Shown: one piece after another, positions 35,564 through 44,414 of the stretch
How positions within the stretch are numbered: position 1 is the stretch's first letter
Layout: every line of letters begins with the position of its first letter
Source: Roseiarcus sp963822215
GTDB taxonomy: Bacteria; Pseudomonadota; Alphaproteobacteria; Rhizobiales; Beijerinckiaceae
DNA: 64,000 nt
Direction: 5' to 3'
Assembly: GCA_963822215.1 (NCBI GenBank)
Contig: CAWGGX010000016.1
Location: 41,693 to 105,692, forward strand
Made by a program: the position numbers and the translations under genes
The notes under the pieces: model-generated
Seen by the model: the letters and a program-made list of their open reading frames with translations, nothing else
Told to the model about the DNA's origin: nothing
Databases searched by the model: none

Positions 35564-38500
35564 CGCAGGCTTTTCGACACGGCGACATTACGCATCAGCC
35601 AGCAACTTGGCTCCGGGGAAAACAAGTATCAAGTCGCCGTTGAGGCCGAAATTCCCGGCTTTCAGCGTCTCAGCTTCAGCCGCGAGATCGAATTCGCGCT
35701 GTCGCCGCAGAATGGCGAGAAGATCCGCTGGTATCTCGAGGACTATCTACAGTTTGCCCAGGACCCGGCGCCGCAGATCGCCGCGCGCGTCGAAAAGCTG
35801 ATGGCGGAGCGCGGAGAGGCGCTGTTTCGCGCGATCTTCGAGGGACGCAACGACGCCGTGCAGCTTTGGGCGTTCGTCGAGCCGCATCTGTCTTCGACGC
35901 GAATCCAGGTTGTCACGGGCATCGCCGAGGCCACGGCCATCCCGTGGGAGTTGATCCGCAATCTCCATACCGGCGTCAATCTCGCTTTGTCCGCGCAGGC
36001 GTTTGTGCGTTCGCAGCAGGGTGGGCCACCCTCGCTCGCCCCTGGGAAGGTCGCCGATAAGGTTCGCATCCTGCTCGCGATCTGCCGGCCGGGAGCGGGG
36101 GAGGACGTTCCTTTCCGTTCCGTCGCCGGGCGGCTAGTCAAGGGATTGAGCGACAGCGACCGTGAGGCCTTCCAGCTCGACGTTCTGCGTCCTCCGACCT
36201 ACGAGCAGCTGGCGAAAGAGCTGAAGCTCGCCAAGGAGCGGGGCGAGCCCTATCACATCGTGCATTTCGACGGGCATGGCGTTTACGCCGAACCGGAGGC
36301 GGTCGGAGGCGTGGGTCAAATCCTCAGCAAAGTGATGCTGAAGGGCGAGACGAAAGGCCCGCGCGGTTATTTGATTTTCGAAGACCCGGACAGCAAGGCC
36401 CGCAGCAAACGCATCGACGGCGCCAAGATTGGCGGCATGCTGCGAGACACGGGCGTGCCGATCCTCATTCTCAACGCCTGCCAATCCGCTTTCGCCGAAG
36501 CGAAGTCGACGCCGGATGAGAATGCGCCGGCGTCGGCGCGGGAGGAGATAGAGGCCTATGGCTCCTTGGCGCAGGCGGTGATGAACGCCGGCGCGGCCGG
36601 CGTCGTCGCCATGCGGTATTCGGTCTATGTCGTGACTGCCGCGCAATTCGTCGCCGAACTCTATAGCGCGCTGGCGCGCGGGCGAACGCTCGGCGAGGCG
36701 GTGGCTTTTGCTCGCGGCAATCTCGCCGATCAGCCGGACCGCAAGGTCGCTTATGATCCCCGGCCCTTGCAGGACTGGCCGGTGCCTGTGGTCTGGGAGC
36801 GCACGCCGCTGAGCCTTTGGCCGCAAAAGTCCGATGGCCCGCCGCTCAGAATCAACCTTGGCGGCGGCGCGACGGCGGGCGCGCTTGACCGCGAGCTGCC
36901 GAAACCGCCCGAGGTCGGCTTCTTCGGCCGCGACGAGACGCTTTATGCGCTCGATCGCGCCTTCGACCGGCACAAGATCGTGCTGCTCCATGCCTTCGCC
37001 GGCAGCGGCAAAACGACGACCGCGGCCGAATTCGCGCGTTGGTATGCGCTGACCGGCGGGATCGAAGGGCCGGTGCTGTTCACCAGTTTCGAGCGCGGTC
37101 TGCTGCTCGCCCGCGTGCTGGACAAGATCGGCGAGATGTTTGGCCCGGCCCTGGAGCGCTCGGGCGTCCATTGGGGCGCGGCGAATGACGCGCAGAGGCG
37201 TCAAGTCACGCTTGACGTGCTGCGGCAGATTCCCGTTCTGTGGATCTGGGACAATGTCGAGCCGATCGCTGGCTTTCCCGCCGGAACGGCATCCGAATGG
37301 AGCGCGACGGAACAGCAGGAGTTGCGCGGCTTTCTCTTGGCAGCGCGCGAGACAAAAGCGAAATTCCTGCTCACCTCGCGGCGCGACGAACAGGCCTGGC
37401 TCGGCGAGGCGCCGTGCCGCGTCGAAGCGCCGCCGATGCCGATGCAGGAGCGGCTGCAGCTCGCCGCCGCCATCGCCGAGCACAGGGGCCGTCGCCTCGC
37501 GGACCTGCCGGACCTGGCGCCCTTGCTGCGGTTCACCCAAGGCAATCCCCTGACCATTCTGGTGACGGTCGGCGAGGCCTTGCGCGCCAGAATAACTAGC
37601 AAGAAGCAGCTTGACGACTTCGTCGCCGGTTTGCGCCGCGGCGAAGGGAATTTCGAGGACGAAGAGGCGGAGGGACGCACCAAATCGCTCGGCGCGTCGC
37701 TGAGTTTTGGTTTCGCCAACGCGTTCACCGACGACGAGCGCAAGAGACTGGCGCTGCTGCACCTTTTCCAGGGCTTTGTCGACGTCGACGCGTTGCGCGC
37801 GATGGGCACGCCCGAAGCCGAGTGGGCATTGGAAGAAGTGCGCGGCATGACGCGCGAACAGGGCCTCGACTTGCTCGATCGCGCCGCCGAAATCGGGCTT
37901 CTGATCGCGCACCGCGGGGGCTATTACGGCGTGCATCCGGCGCTGCCCTGGTATTTTCCCGACCTGTTCGCGCGCCACTTTGCCGGCGAAAAGGCCCAGC
38001 GCGCCCGTCGCGCCTTTGTCGAAACGATGGGCGAACTGGCGAACTACTACCACAACCAATACGAGGCCGGAGATCGACAGGTCCTCGATGCGTTGATGGC
38101 GGAAGAGGACAATCTGCTCGCCGCCTGGCGCCTGGCGCGCCAATTGCGTTTGTGGCGTCGCATCATTTCTGTGATGCAAGGACTGAGCGTGCTCTACCGG
38201 GAGACCGGACGCGATCCCGCGTGGCGGAGGCTGGTCGAGGCCGTGACGCCGGATTTTGTTGATTCTGGCACTGATCGGTCGCTTCCCGGGCGCGGGGAGG
38301 AGTGGAGCGTTTTCACCGAATATCGGGTTCCCCTGGCGCGAAAGGATCGCGATCTCGTCAGGGCCGAGCGCCTGCAACGCCTCCGCATCGATTGGGAACG
38401 CGAGCGCGCCCGTCCCGCGCTGGCGACGGTGCCCGAGCAGCGCACCGACGATCAGCGCAACGCCATCCGCTCCCTCGCCACGAGCTTTCATCAACTCGGA

Positions 38501-39193
38501 GAAGTACAACGGGAAAGCAACAATCCCGCCTGCGCCGACGCCTACCGCGAGGCCTTCGGTTTGGCGCAAGCCATCGGCGACAAAGCCGGGCAAGCCGTTT
38601 GCGCCTTCAGTCTCGGCGCCGTCTACATGGACATCGCGGAGCTGCGGGATTTCGATGCCGCGGAATACTGGCTGAAGCAGAGCCTGGATTTGCGTTCACC
38701 AGGGGACGCCAAGGGTCGCGCAGTCTCGCTCAGTGAGCTCGGCAGGCTCGCGCTCGAGCGTTTTGACGACGCCATGGAAAACGAGCGACCGAAAGAAGAG
38801 TGTTTACGGTTGATCAACGACGCGGCGCGCCATTACCAGCAAGCGCTTGAGTTGCTTCCGCCCACCGCGATTACCGAGCTCGGCGTCGCCCACAACCAGC
38901 TTGGCAGGATCTACCGCCGCGCCGACGATATCGACCGCGCGCTGCAACATTACCAACAGAGCATTCGCTACAAAGAACAGGCGGGCGACATCTTTGGCGC
39001 AGGACAGACCCGCTCCAATGTCGCGATCGCTCTGTCGCAAGCCGAGCGCTTCGATGACGCCCGCGCCTATGCCGAGGCGGCGTTCGCGAATTATCGAAGC
39101 TTTGGCGATCGCGCCGCAGACAGAGTTCAAAAGGTTAAGGGACTGCTCGCCGCCATCGACGAAGCCGAGGCGGAACAGCGGGGACAATCATGA
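35564..39193 (+). CDS. CHAT protease - NB-ARC-type STAND ATPase - TPR protein
   Basis: A multidomain NLR-like protein. Numbered from ATG 35801 (1130 aa): a caspase-like CHAT domain with dyad H159 (HFDGHG) and C227 (LNACQSA); a linker; a STAND ATPase with Walker A AGSGKTTT (K404) and Walker B VLWIWDN (D484), then a sensor-like LTSRR; a winged-helix-like part (GLLIAHRGGYYGVHPALPWY); and C-terminal TPRs (about 870-1120). Coding clearly extends upstream of ATG 35801 (LRISQQLGSGENKYQVAVEA, KIRWYLEDYLQFAQDPAPQI) to the TAG at 35561, but this part has no ATG, GTG or TTG, so the start is lost, unconventional or frameshifted. It would cut a partner protein after oligomerisation. Coupled to the next gene. 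Confidence 0.85.
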   Translation, partial: RRLFDTATLRISQQLGSGENKYQVAVEAEIPGFQRLSFSREIEFALSPQNGEKIRWYLEDYLQFAQDPAPQIAARVEKLMAERGEALFRAIFEGRNDAVQLWAFVEPHLSSTRIQVVTGIAEATAIPWELIRNLHTGVNLALSAQAFVRSQQGGPPSLAPGKVADKVRILLAICRPGAGEDVPFRSVAGRLVKGLSDSDREAFQLDVLRPPTYEQLAKELKLAKERGEPYHIVHFDGHGVYAEPEAVGGVGQILSKVMLKGETKGPRGYLIFEDPDSKARSKRIDGAKIGGMLRDTGVPILILNACQSAFAEAKSTPDENAPASAREEIEAYGSLAQAVMNAGAAGVVAMRYSVYVVTAAQFVAELYSALARGRTLGEAVAFARGNLADQPDRKVAYDPRPLQDWPVPVVWERTPLSLWPQKSDGPPLRINLGGGATAGALDRELPKPPEVGFFGRDETLYALDRAFDRHKIVLLHAFAGSGKTTTAAEFARWYALTGGIEGPVLFTSFERGLLLARVLDKIGEMFGPALERSGVHWGAANDAQRRQVTLDVLRQIPVLWIWDNVEPIAGFPAGTASEWSATEQQELRGFLLAARETKAKFLLTSRRDEQAWLGEAPCRVEAPPMPMQERLQLAAAIAEHRGRRLADLPDLAPLLRFTQGNPLTILVTVGEALRARITSKKQLDDFVAGLRRGEGNFEDEEAEGRTKSLGASLSFGFANAFTDDERKRLALLHLFQGFVDVDALRAMGTPEAEWALEEVRGMTREQGLDLLDRAAEIGLLIAHRGGYYGVHPALPWYFPDLFARHFAGEKAQRARRAFVETMGELANYYHNQYEAGDRQVLDALMAEEDNLLAAWRLARQLRLWRRIISVMQGLSVLYRETGRDPAWRRLVEAVTPDFVDSGTDRSLPGRGEEWSVFTEYRVPLARKDRDLVRAERLQRLRIDWERERARPALATVPEQRTDDQRNAIRSLATSFHQLGEVQRESNNPACADAYREAFGLAQAIGDKAGQAVCAFSLGAVYMDIAELRDFDAAEYWLKQSLDLRSPGDAKGRAVSLSELGRLALERFDDAMENERPKEECLRLINDAARHYQQALELLPPTAITELGVAHNQLGRIYRRADDIDRALQHYQQSIRYKEQAGDIFGAGQTRSNVAIALSQAERFDDARAYAEAAFANYRSFGDRAADRVQKVKGLLAAIDEAEAEQRGQS

Positions 39194-40095
39194 GCGCCGG
39201 CCCAACAAACCTCCCCGTCCTCGGCGCGATGCCGCGCGCGGCCGCTGCCGCGAAGCTGAGGGAAATCGGCGAAGACCAGGCCGCGGAGGCGCTGGAGCGC
39301 GCCGCGCCGCCGTCGAAAATGGGCGCGGCCGACTGGTGGCCGTTCGGCGACAAGGCGTGGCAGCACACCGCGCACGCCATCGGCTTTCTGCCGGCGGGCG
39401 GAAGCGGAACGCAAACCATCGTCGGCGTCGGCGAGGCGCAGGCCGACCCGGCTCTCAAGAGCGCGCGCATCAACGTCGCGCTCAATACGCTGCGGGTCGC
39501 CGATTATCCGGGCAGCGGGACGCACCGCATCCTGTTCGATTTTTACGCCCGCAACCAGGTCCCGGGCGCGAGCGAAGACCTGCATTTCAACTCGGCCTAT
39601 CGCGTCCGGGAGGGCGAGCGCGCGGGGCTGCGCGGCTATCCGATCTTCGTCGGCCTCGGTGTCGGCCCGACCGGAGTCGCCTTTCACTTCCACACCGTCA
39701 ACGTTAAGAACGATGACGACGAAGCCTTTCTCAACTTCCTCGACGGCGACGCCTTCAAGGCCGGGCTCAAGCTCGCGACGACCGCGCAGCCTGCAATTGC
39801 GCCGCTATCCGGCATGGCGCTTGCGCTGACCAAGAGCATCGCGCAACGCAATCGCAACGTGTCGGTTCAGGACTGCTATCTCGGCCTCGATTTTGCCGGC
39901 ACGGCGATGGGCGCGCGCCTCGCCATCGGCGACTACATCGCCGTGCAGATCCCCGAGAAGCTGCAACGGGTCTGGGACTGGCAGGACTGGGTCTACGACC
40001 CCCGCGCCGGCCTGATCGTTTCGCGCGACGATTCCAATGCGCTGATCCGGTACAACTACGTCGTCTTCGGCGTCAGCCGCTACGAAGGCGAGTAA
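39190..40095 (+). CDS. Unknown protein coupled to the CHAT-STAND gene
   Basis: A 301-aa protein whose ATG overlaps the CHAT gene stop (ATGA), so the two are translated together. I do not recognise a family. It has an Ala-rich helical start (AAAAAKLREIGEDQAAEALE), then a beta-rich core (RILFDFYARNQ, IFVGLGVGPTGVAFHFHTVN), a helical segment near 190-215 (PAIAPLSGMALALTKSIAQR) that is mildly hydrophobic, and an aromatic C terminus (LQRVWDWQDWVYDPRAGLIV). No signal peptide. By analogy with other protease-partner pairs it may be the substrate, an effector or a regulator of the protease; this is inference. Confidence 0.7.
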   Translation: MSAGPTNLPVLGAMPRAAAAAKLREIGEDQAAEALERAAPPSKMGAADWWPFGDKAWQHTAHAIGFLPAGGSGTQTIVGVGEAQADPALKSARINVALNTLRVADYPGSGTHRILFDFYARNQVPGASEDLHFNSAYRVREGERAGLRGYPIFVGLGVGPTGVAFHFHTVNVKNDDDEAFLNFLDGDAFKAGLKLATTAQPAIAPLSGMALALTKSIAQRNRNVSVQDCYLGLDFAGTAMGARLAIGDYIAVQIPEKLQRVWDWQDWVYDPRAGLIVSRDDSNALIRYNYVVFGVSRYEGE

Positions 40096-40142
40096 GGTCG
40101 CCTGCCCTGGCGGGGGGTGAGAGGGCGTGGTAGGTCGCCAAT

Positions 40143-40260
40143 CCCTTCTCCCGCTTGCGGGAGAAGGTGGCCGGCGCAAGCCGGCCGGATGAGGGGACCC
40201 GCTGCGGCAAGCCCTCATCCGGCCCTCTGGGCCACCTTCTCCCGTAAACGGGAGAAGGGA
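40143..40260. repeat. Bipartite REP-like palindrome
   Basis: Two inverted units: CCCTTCTCCCGCTTGCGGGA followed by GAAGGTGGCCGG...CCGGATGAGGG, then the inverse CCCTCATCCGGCCC...CCACCTTCTCCC with GTAAACGGGAGAAGGGA. Each unit also has its own hairpin (CTCCCGCTTGCGGGAG and CTCCCGTAAACGGGAG). The last GGGAGAAGGGA doubles as the ribosome-binding region of prmA. Confidence 0.85.
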
Positions 40261-40263
40261 ACT

Positions 40264-41178
40264 ATGCTCGAAGGCCTGCCGCCCAACAACGCCGCCCATC
40301 GCCTGACGCTCGTGACCGACGAGCGGCGGGCGCGCGCCGTCGCGGATCTGATCGTCGAGAGCTTCGAGCCGGCCGAGGCGGCCTCGGCCGCTTTCGAAAC
40401 CGAGGACGCCTGGCCGGGCGGCGGCAAGGCGTGGCTGGTCGAGGCCTATTTCGGGTTCGAGCCGGACGAGGACGAGGTTCGGGCGCTGATCGCCGCTGCG
40501 GCCGACGAGGAGACGGCGAGCGCCGCGACCTTCGGCCTGACGGAAAAGCGCGACTGGGTCGCCAATGCGCTGGCCGGTCTCGCCCCCGTGCGCGCCGGAC
40601 GCTTCCTCGTCCATGGCGGGCACGACCGCGCCAAGGTTAAGCCCAACGACATCGGCGTCGAGATCGAGGCCGGTCTCGCCTTCGGCACCGGCCACCATGG
40701 CACGACCCGCGGCTGCCTCCTCCACTTCGACAGGCTCTTGAAACGTCGCCGCCCTGAGCGCGTGCTCGACGTCGGCTGCGGCGCGGGCGTGCTCGCCATC
40801 GCCGCCGCGAAGGTCCTGCGCCGCAAGATCTGGCTCGGCGACATCGACCCCATCGCGGTCGCGGTCGCCAACGACAACGCCCGGCTCAACGGCGTCGGCC
40901 AATGGTGCAAGGCCGTCGTCTCGCGCGGCGTGGAAAGCCGCGCCTTGCGGGAGGGAGCGCCTTACGACGTCGTGTTCGCCAATATCCTCGCCAAACCGCT
41001 GCGGCTGCTCGCTCCCTCGCTCGCCGCTGTGACCGCGCCGGAGGGCGACGCTATCGTCTCGGGCCTGCTGCTGGCCGACGTTCCCGGGGTGCTCGCTGCA
41101 TGGCGGGCGCAGGGCTTCCACCTCGCCGAGCGCATCGACCTCGAAGGCTGGGCGAGCCTGAGGCTCAGGCGCCGATGA
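40264..41178 (+). CDS. prmA: Ribosomal protein L11 methyltransferase
   Basis: Trimethylates lysines and the N terminus of ribosomal protein L11. The 304-aa protein has a short N-terminal substrate-binding domain and a C-terminal SAM domain: IEAGLAFGTGHHGTTRGCLL, VLDVGCGAGVLAIAAAKVL (motif I), GDIDPIAVAVANDNA (acidic loop) and DVVFANILAKPLRLLA (the NILA motif replacing NPPF). The ATG follows GGGAGAAGGGA supplied by the adjacent REP-like repeat. Coupled by ATGA overlap to the next methyltransferase gene. Confidence 0.92.
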   Translation: MLEGLPPNNAAHRLTLVTDERRARAVADLIVESFEPAEAASAAFETEDAWPGGGKAWLVEAYFGFEPDEDEVRALIAAAADEETASAATFGLTEKRDWVANALAGLAPVRAGRFLVHGGHDRAKVKPNDIGVEIEAGLAFGTGHHGTTRGCLLHFDRLLKRRRPERVLDVGCGAGVLAIAAAKVLRRKIWLGDIDPIAVAVANDNARLNGVGQWCKAVVSRGVESRALREGAPYDVVFANILAKPLRLLAPSLAAVTAPEGDAIVSGLLLADVPGVLAAWRAQGFHLAERIDLEGWASLRLRRR

Positions 41179-42767
41179 ACGGCGCCGATGCGCCTCCGCC
41201 AACGCCGACCGACGTCGGCGACGCCGTCGCCCGCGCGCGGGCGAGCTACGACCGGACGCCGTACGAATCGCTGCCTTACCCGCGCCAGCAGCCGGCGCGG
41301 ATGGCGGCTGCCGCGCTCTGGGCTGGCGTCGCGGCGCCGGACGCCGCGACGGCCCGCGTGCTCGAGATCGGCTGCGCCTCGGGCGGCCACCTCATTCCGC
41401 TCGCCGCCGCCTGGCCGAAGGCGCGCTTTCTGGGCGTCGACATCTCGCCGTTGCAGATCGCGGCGGGGCGCGACCGGATCGGCAGGGCCGGGCTCGCCAA
41501 TATCGTGCTCGACGCCCGCAGTTTGCACGAGATCGGGGCTAAGGACGGCGCCTTCGACTACATCATTTGTCACGGCCTCCTGAGCTGGGTCGGCGAGCCG
41601 CTGCGCGAAGCGCTGATGCGCGTCGTGGCGGAACGCCTCGCGCCGAACGGCGTCGCGATGGTCAGCTTCAATGTCCTGCCCGGCTGGCGGCTCATCCAGG
41701 TCGCCCGCGACAGCTTGCTGTTGCACGCGCGACTCGGCAAAGAACGCGACCGTCAAGCGCTTGACGGCCGCGCGCTGGTCGAGGCGCTGTCGGCTCAGAG
41801 CAACAGCCGATATTCGTACGGCCGCATCTGGCGCGACGAGGCCCGGCAGGTGTTCCGCGGCGGCGACGCCTACGTCGCGCACGAATTCTACGAGGACGTC
41901 AACGAACCGCTCGCCTTCCTCGACTTCTGCGAAGCGCTCGACCGGCACGGCCTCGCCTATCTCGGCGACTGCAACGTCGCGGCCAATCTCGTCCGCGCCA
42001 TGGCGCCGGCGGCGGCCGACACCATCGCCGCGCTCGCTCCCGGCGACGAGAGGGCCCGCGAGCAATATATCGACATCTTCAGCGGCCGCGCCTTCCGCGA
42101 GTCCCTGATCGTGCGGCGCGATCGTGCGGACGCGATCCATGGCGGCCAGGGCGTCGCGCTCGACCGTTTCCACTTCGTCGCCGCGCCGGGGCTGGCATCT
42201 AGCCCGCCCGCGGAGCCCCTCGGCCCCTGGCGGATCGTCGACGGCGATGACAGCGCCACGGTCTCGGACGAGGCCACGGCCGGCGCCAGCCGGCAGTTGA
42301 TCGCGCGGCTGCCGCGCTCCTCGACGCTCGAGGACCTCGCCCCGGTCGCGGCGACCGAGCCGGAGATGCGCAAGCGCATCGCCGCGGGGCTGGTCGAGCT
42401 CGTCATGTGCGGGCTTTGCGCGGTCTCGAGCGAGCCGGTCGTCTGCGCGACGCGGCTGGCCGAGCGGCCCCGGGCCTGGCCGCTTGCGGCGCGGGACGCC
42501 CTCTCCGGCGCGGCGACCGCGAGCCTCCGCCACGAGCCGGTCGCGCTCGAGCCGCTCCAGCGCCTCTACCTGCCGCTGCTCGACGGAACCCGGACGCGGG
42601 CCGATCTGGTGGCGCACGCCCTCAGTCTCGTGGACGCAGGGGAGCTCAGCATCAGCGGTCCCGACGGCCCGGTCGCCGATCGCGCCAGCCTGGTCGAGGG
42701 GCTCGAGCGGGCGACGGACGCCTGTCTCGCCGACCTTCTGCGGCTGGCCCTGCTCGAAGGCGATTGA
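41175..42767 (+). CDS. Class I methyltransferase with MethyTransf_Reg-type domain
   Basis: A 530-aa protein. The N-terminal SAM domain (about 15-225) has RVLEIGCASGGHLIPLAAAW (motif I), RFLGVDISPLQIAAGRDRIG and FDYIICHGLLSWV. The middle (about 230-310) carries the regulatory-domain pattern seen in Rickettsiales and other proteobacterial protein-lysine methyltransferases: FRGGDAYVAHEFYEDVNEPL and FLDFCEALDRHGLAYLGDCN. The C-terminal part (about 330-530) ends in a winged-helix-like LPLLDGTRTRADLVAHAL. The substrate is unknown, probably protein. Translated together with prmA. Confidence 0.82.
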   Translation: MNGADAPPPTPTDVGDAVARARASYDRTPYESLPYPRQQPARMAAAALWAGVAAPDAATARVLEIGCASGGHLIPLAAAWPKARFLGVDISPLQIAAGRDRIGRAGLANIVLDARSLHEIGAKDGAFDYIICHGLLSWVGEPLREALMRVVAERLAPNGVAMVSFNVLPGWRLIQVARDSLLLHARLGKERDRQALDGRALVEALSAQSNSRYSYGRIWRDEARQVFRGGDAYVAHEFYEDVNEPLAFLDFCEALDRHGLAYLGDCNVAANLVRAMAPAAADTIAALAPGDERAREQYIDIFSGRAFRESLIVRRDRADAIHGGQGVALDRFHFVAAPGLASSPPAEPLGPWRIVDGDDSATVSDEATAGASRQLIARLPRSSTLEDLAPVAATEPEMRKRIAAGLVELVMCGLCAVSSEPVVCATRLAERPRAWPLAARDALSGAATASLRHEPVALEPLQRLYLPLLDGTRTRADLVAHALSLVDAGELSISGPDGPVADRASLVEGLERATDACLADLLRLALLEGD

Positions 42768-42944
42768 CCGCCATCCCGGAGCGCGGCGAAATCCGCAACT
42801 CCCACGGAGTCCGTCCTTCGTAGAGAGCCCCCTCCACCATGCTTCGAATGGTCCCCCTCCCCCGCGCTGACGCGCCTCGCGATGACGGTGTGCAATCTCT
42901 CAACTCCGCGTCCCGGCTTGGGAGATACCTTTTTCCCTTCATTC

Positions 42945-44414
42945 GGGGACTGCCTTGAGATTGGGGGTGTTAGGCCGCAACCGCTGCTTGCGGGAGCGGG
43001 TCGTTGGCAGGCTGGAATCTCTGTCCGAAGCCGGAGCAGAGCGTGCCGTTGTAGACGGCGCTGCGAACCTGAAGCAGAAGATCCGCCCCTCGCCGCGACC
43101 AGCGCATCTGCTGCGATTTGTTCATCCGGCGGTTCACCAGAAAATTGGCCGTCCCTTCGGTGATCGCGGTGCCGACCCGCAATCCGGCACGGTACCGCTC
43201 GGCGTAGTTGACCAACCAGTCGCTCTGTCCGGTGAGATAAGCATCCAATGCGTGCAAGGCGGTCCACAGCTTTCTCGAAGGCGCAATGGACCTCGGCTGC
43301 CCTTGTTCACCCTGAAAATGATGCATCACTGTGCGGATACGACCGATGCTGATATCAGCATCCTTGGCTTTGCCATTCCACAGCCTCCACTGCAGGCGCT
43401 CGACCTCCGCGACAATCACCGCCTTCGCCGCCACCCTTGCCGGGTCATCCGCCGACAGACCGCCGGCTGTTTGCTCCAGGTGCTGCAGCCGCATGGCGAT
43501 GTGGAACCAGTCGAGCACTGGCGTCTCGGTGACACCGGCATCAGCCAAAATGCGCCGCAAGCCGGAGCACCCGTCGGTGAACGCGGTCAGCGCCGTGTCC
43601 TCGGTTCGCCCGACCGCGTCGAGGCTGCGGCGGATCAGCACTTTGATGTCCGTATCGGCTCTGGCGACGGCGCCGAAAACCTGCCGCCCGCCAGTCTCCG
43701 TTTCAACATTGCCGATCCGCACCTCCAGATGCCGCTCGCCGTCCTCGCAGCCGCGGATGAAAGTCGAATCCAAGGTCACGGTGATCGAGGAAGCCGCCGG
43801 ATCAGGCCGCACCGCGGCCTGATCCCGAAGCTCCGCACCAATTTTCAGAGTGTGCAAACGCAAAGTTTCCGGGTTGTTTCCGGCATCGACCGGGAACATT
43901 TGCCGCAGCACGTCAGCAGCCACCCGGTAAGTCATCAGGGCAGACAGATGCGCCTGAAGCTGATCCAACTCCGGCGTCGAGCGGCAATACGATGGCCAAC
44001 CATGGCCGGCTTCGTTGCCGCCGCACCCGGCACAGCGAAAGCGGGGAAGCCGCACCGTGACCTGGCCGAAAAGTGTCGCGACCGCATGGTCCCGGTAATC
44101 CTTCACTCGGCACACCTCGCCACAGCTTCGGCAGTCCGGCCGCCGAACGGCGTGGCCCTTGGCCTGCGCCGCGACGATCTCCTGTTGGAGGCCGGCCAGC
44201 AACAGCTTCCCTTCGGCCAGGGTCAACCCTAAGTTGGCGATATCACCGAGATCATCAGGCCGGTTGATCTTCAAGACGTCGGCGCACTGTCTCTCACCGT
44301 CAGCTCCGGTTTTCACCAACCTCACAATCCAAGCCACGCGCCTACCCCCGATCAGAAGATCAGACGCGAAATTACCGCTTCGGCGCCCGCACCCCCAATC
44401 TCCAGGCAGTCCCC
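42945..44414 (-). mobile_element. ISKra4-like insertion sequence, copy 2 (1470 bp)
   Basis: Same length and inverted ends as copy 1 but in opposite orientation. It has landed in, or next to, an IS481-family transposase gene whose remainder is missing. I found no clear target duplication (CATTC on one side, ATCAT on the other). Confidence 0.85.
42970..44337 (-). CDS. ISKra4-family-like transposase, copy 2
   Basis: A 455-aa transposase, intact, from the same GTG start as copy 1. It differs from copy 1 at scattered residues (for example LKINRP for LRINRP, AGNNPETLRLHT for AGNDPETLRLRT, RGCEDGERHLE for RSCEDGERRLE), so the two copies have diverged after, or arrived from, separate sources. The CxxC pairs and DWFHIAMRLQHLEQ motif are conserved. 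Confidence 0.85.
   Translation of the reverse strand: MAWIVRLVKTGADGERQCADVLKINRPDDLGDIANLGLTLAEGKLLLAGLQQEIVAAQAKGHAVRRPDCRSCGEVCRVKDYRDHAVATLFGQVTVRLPRFRCAGCGGNEAGHGWPSYCRSTPELDQLQAHLSALMTYRVAADVLRQMFPVDAGNNPETLRLHTLKIGAELRDQAAVRPDPAASSITVTLDSTFIRGCEDGERHLEVRIGNVETETGGRQVFGAVARADTDIKVLIRRSLDAVGRTEDTALTAFTDGCSGLRRILADAGVTETPVLDWFHIAMRLQHLEQTAGGLSADDPARVAAKAVIVAEVERLQWRLWNGKAKDADISIGRIRTVMHHFQGEQGQPRSIAPSRKLWTALHALDAYLTGQSDWLVNYAERYRAGLRVGTAITEGTANFLVNRRMNKSQQMRWSRRGADLLLQVRSAVYNGTLCSGFGQRFQPANDPLPQAAVAA

Noticed and set aside
36134..38593. 819-codon minus-strand frame opposite the CHAT gene
   Set aside because: It is a long antisense frame caused by codon bias; it has no recognisable domain, whereas the plus strand has clear CHAT, P-loop and TPR motifs.
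35801..39193. Type III-E CRISPR (Craspase) TPR-CHAT component
   Set aside because: Domain order differs (CHAT first, ATPase present), and no CRISPR repeats or Cas genes are in the window.
39190..40095. Bacterial gasdermin partner of the CHAT protease
   Set aside because: The N terminus lacks the cysteine typical of bacterial gasdermins, and the length and motif pattern do not match what I know of them. Left as unknown.
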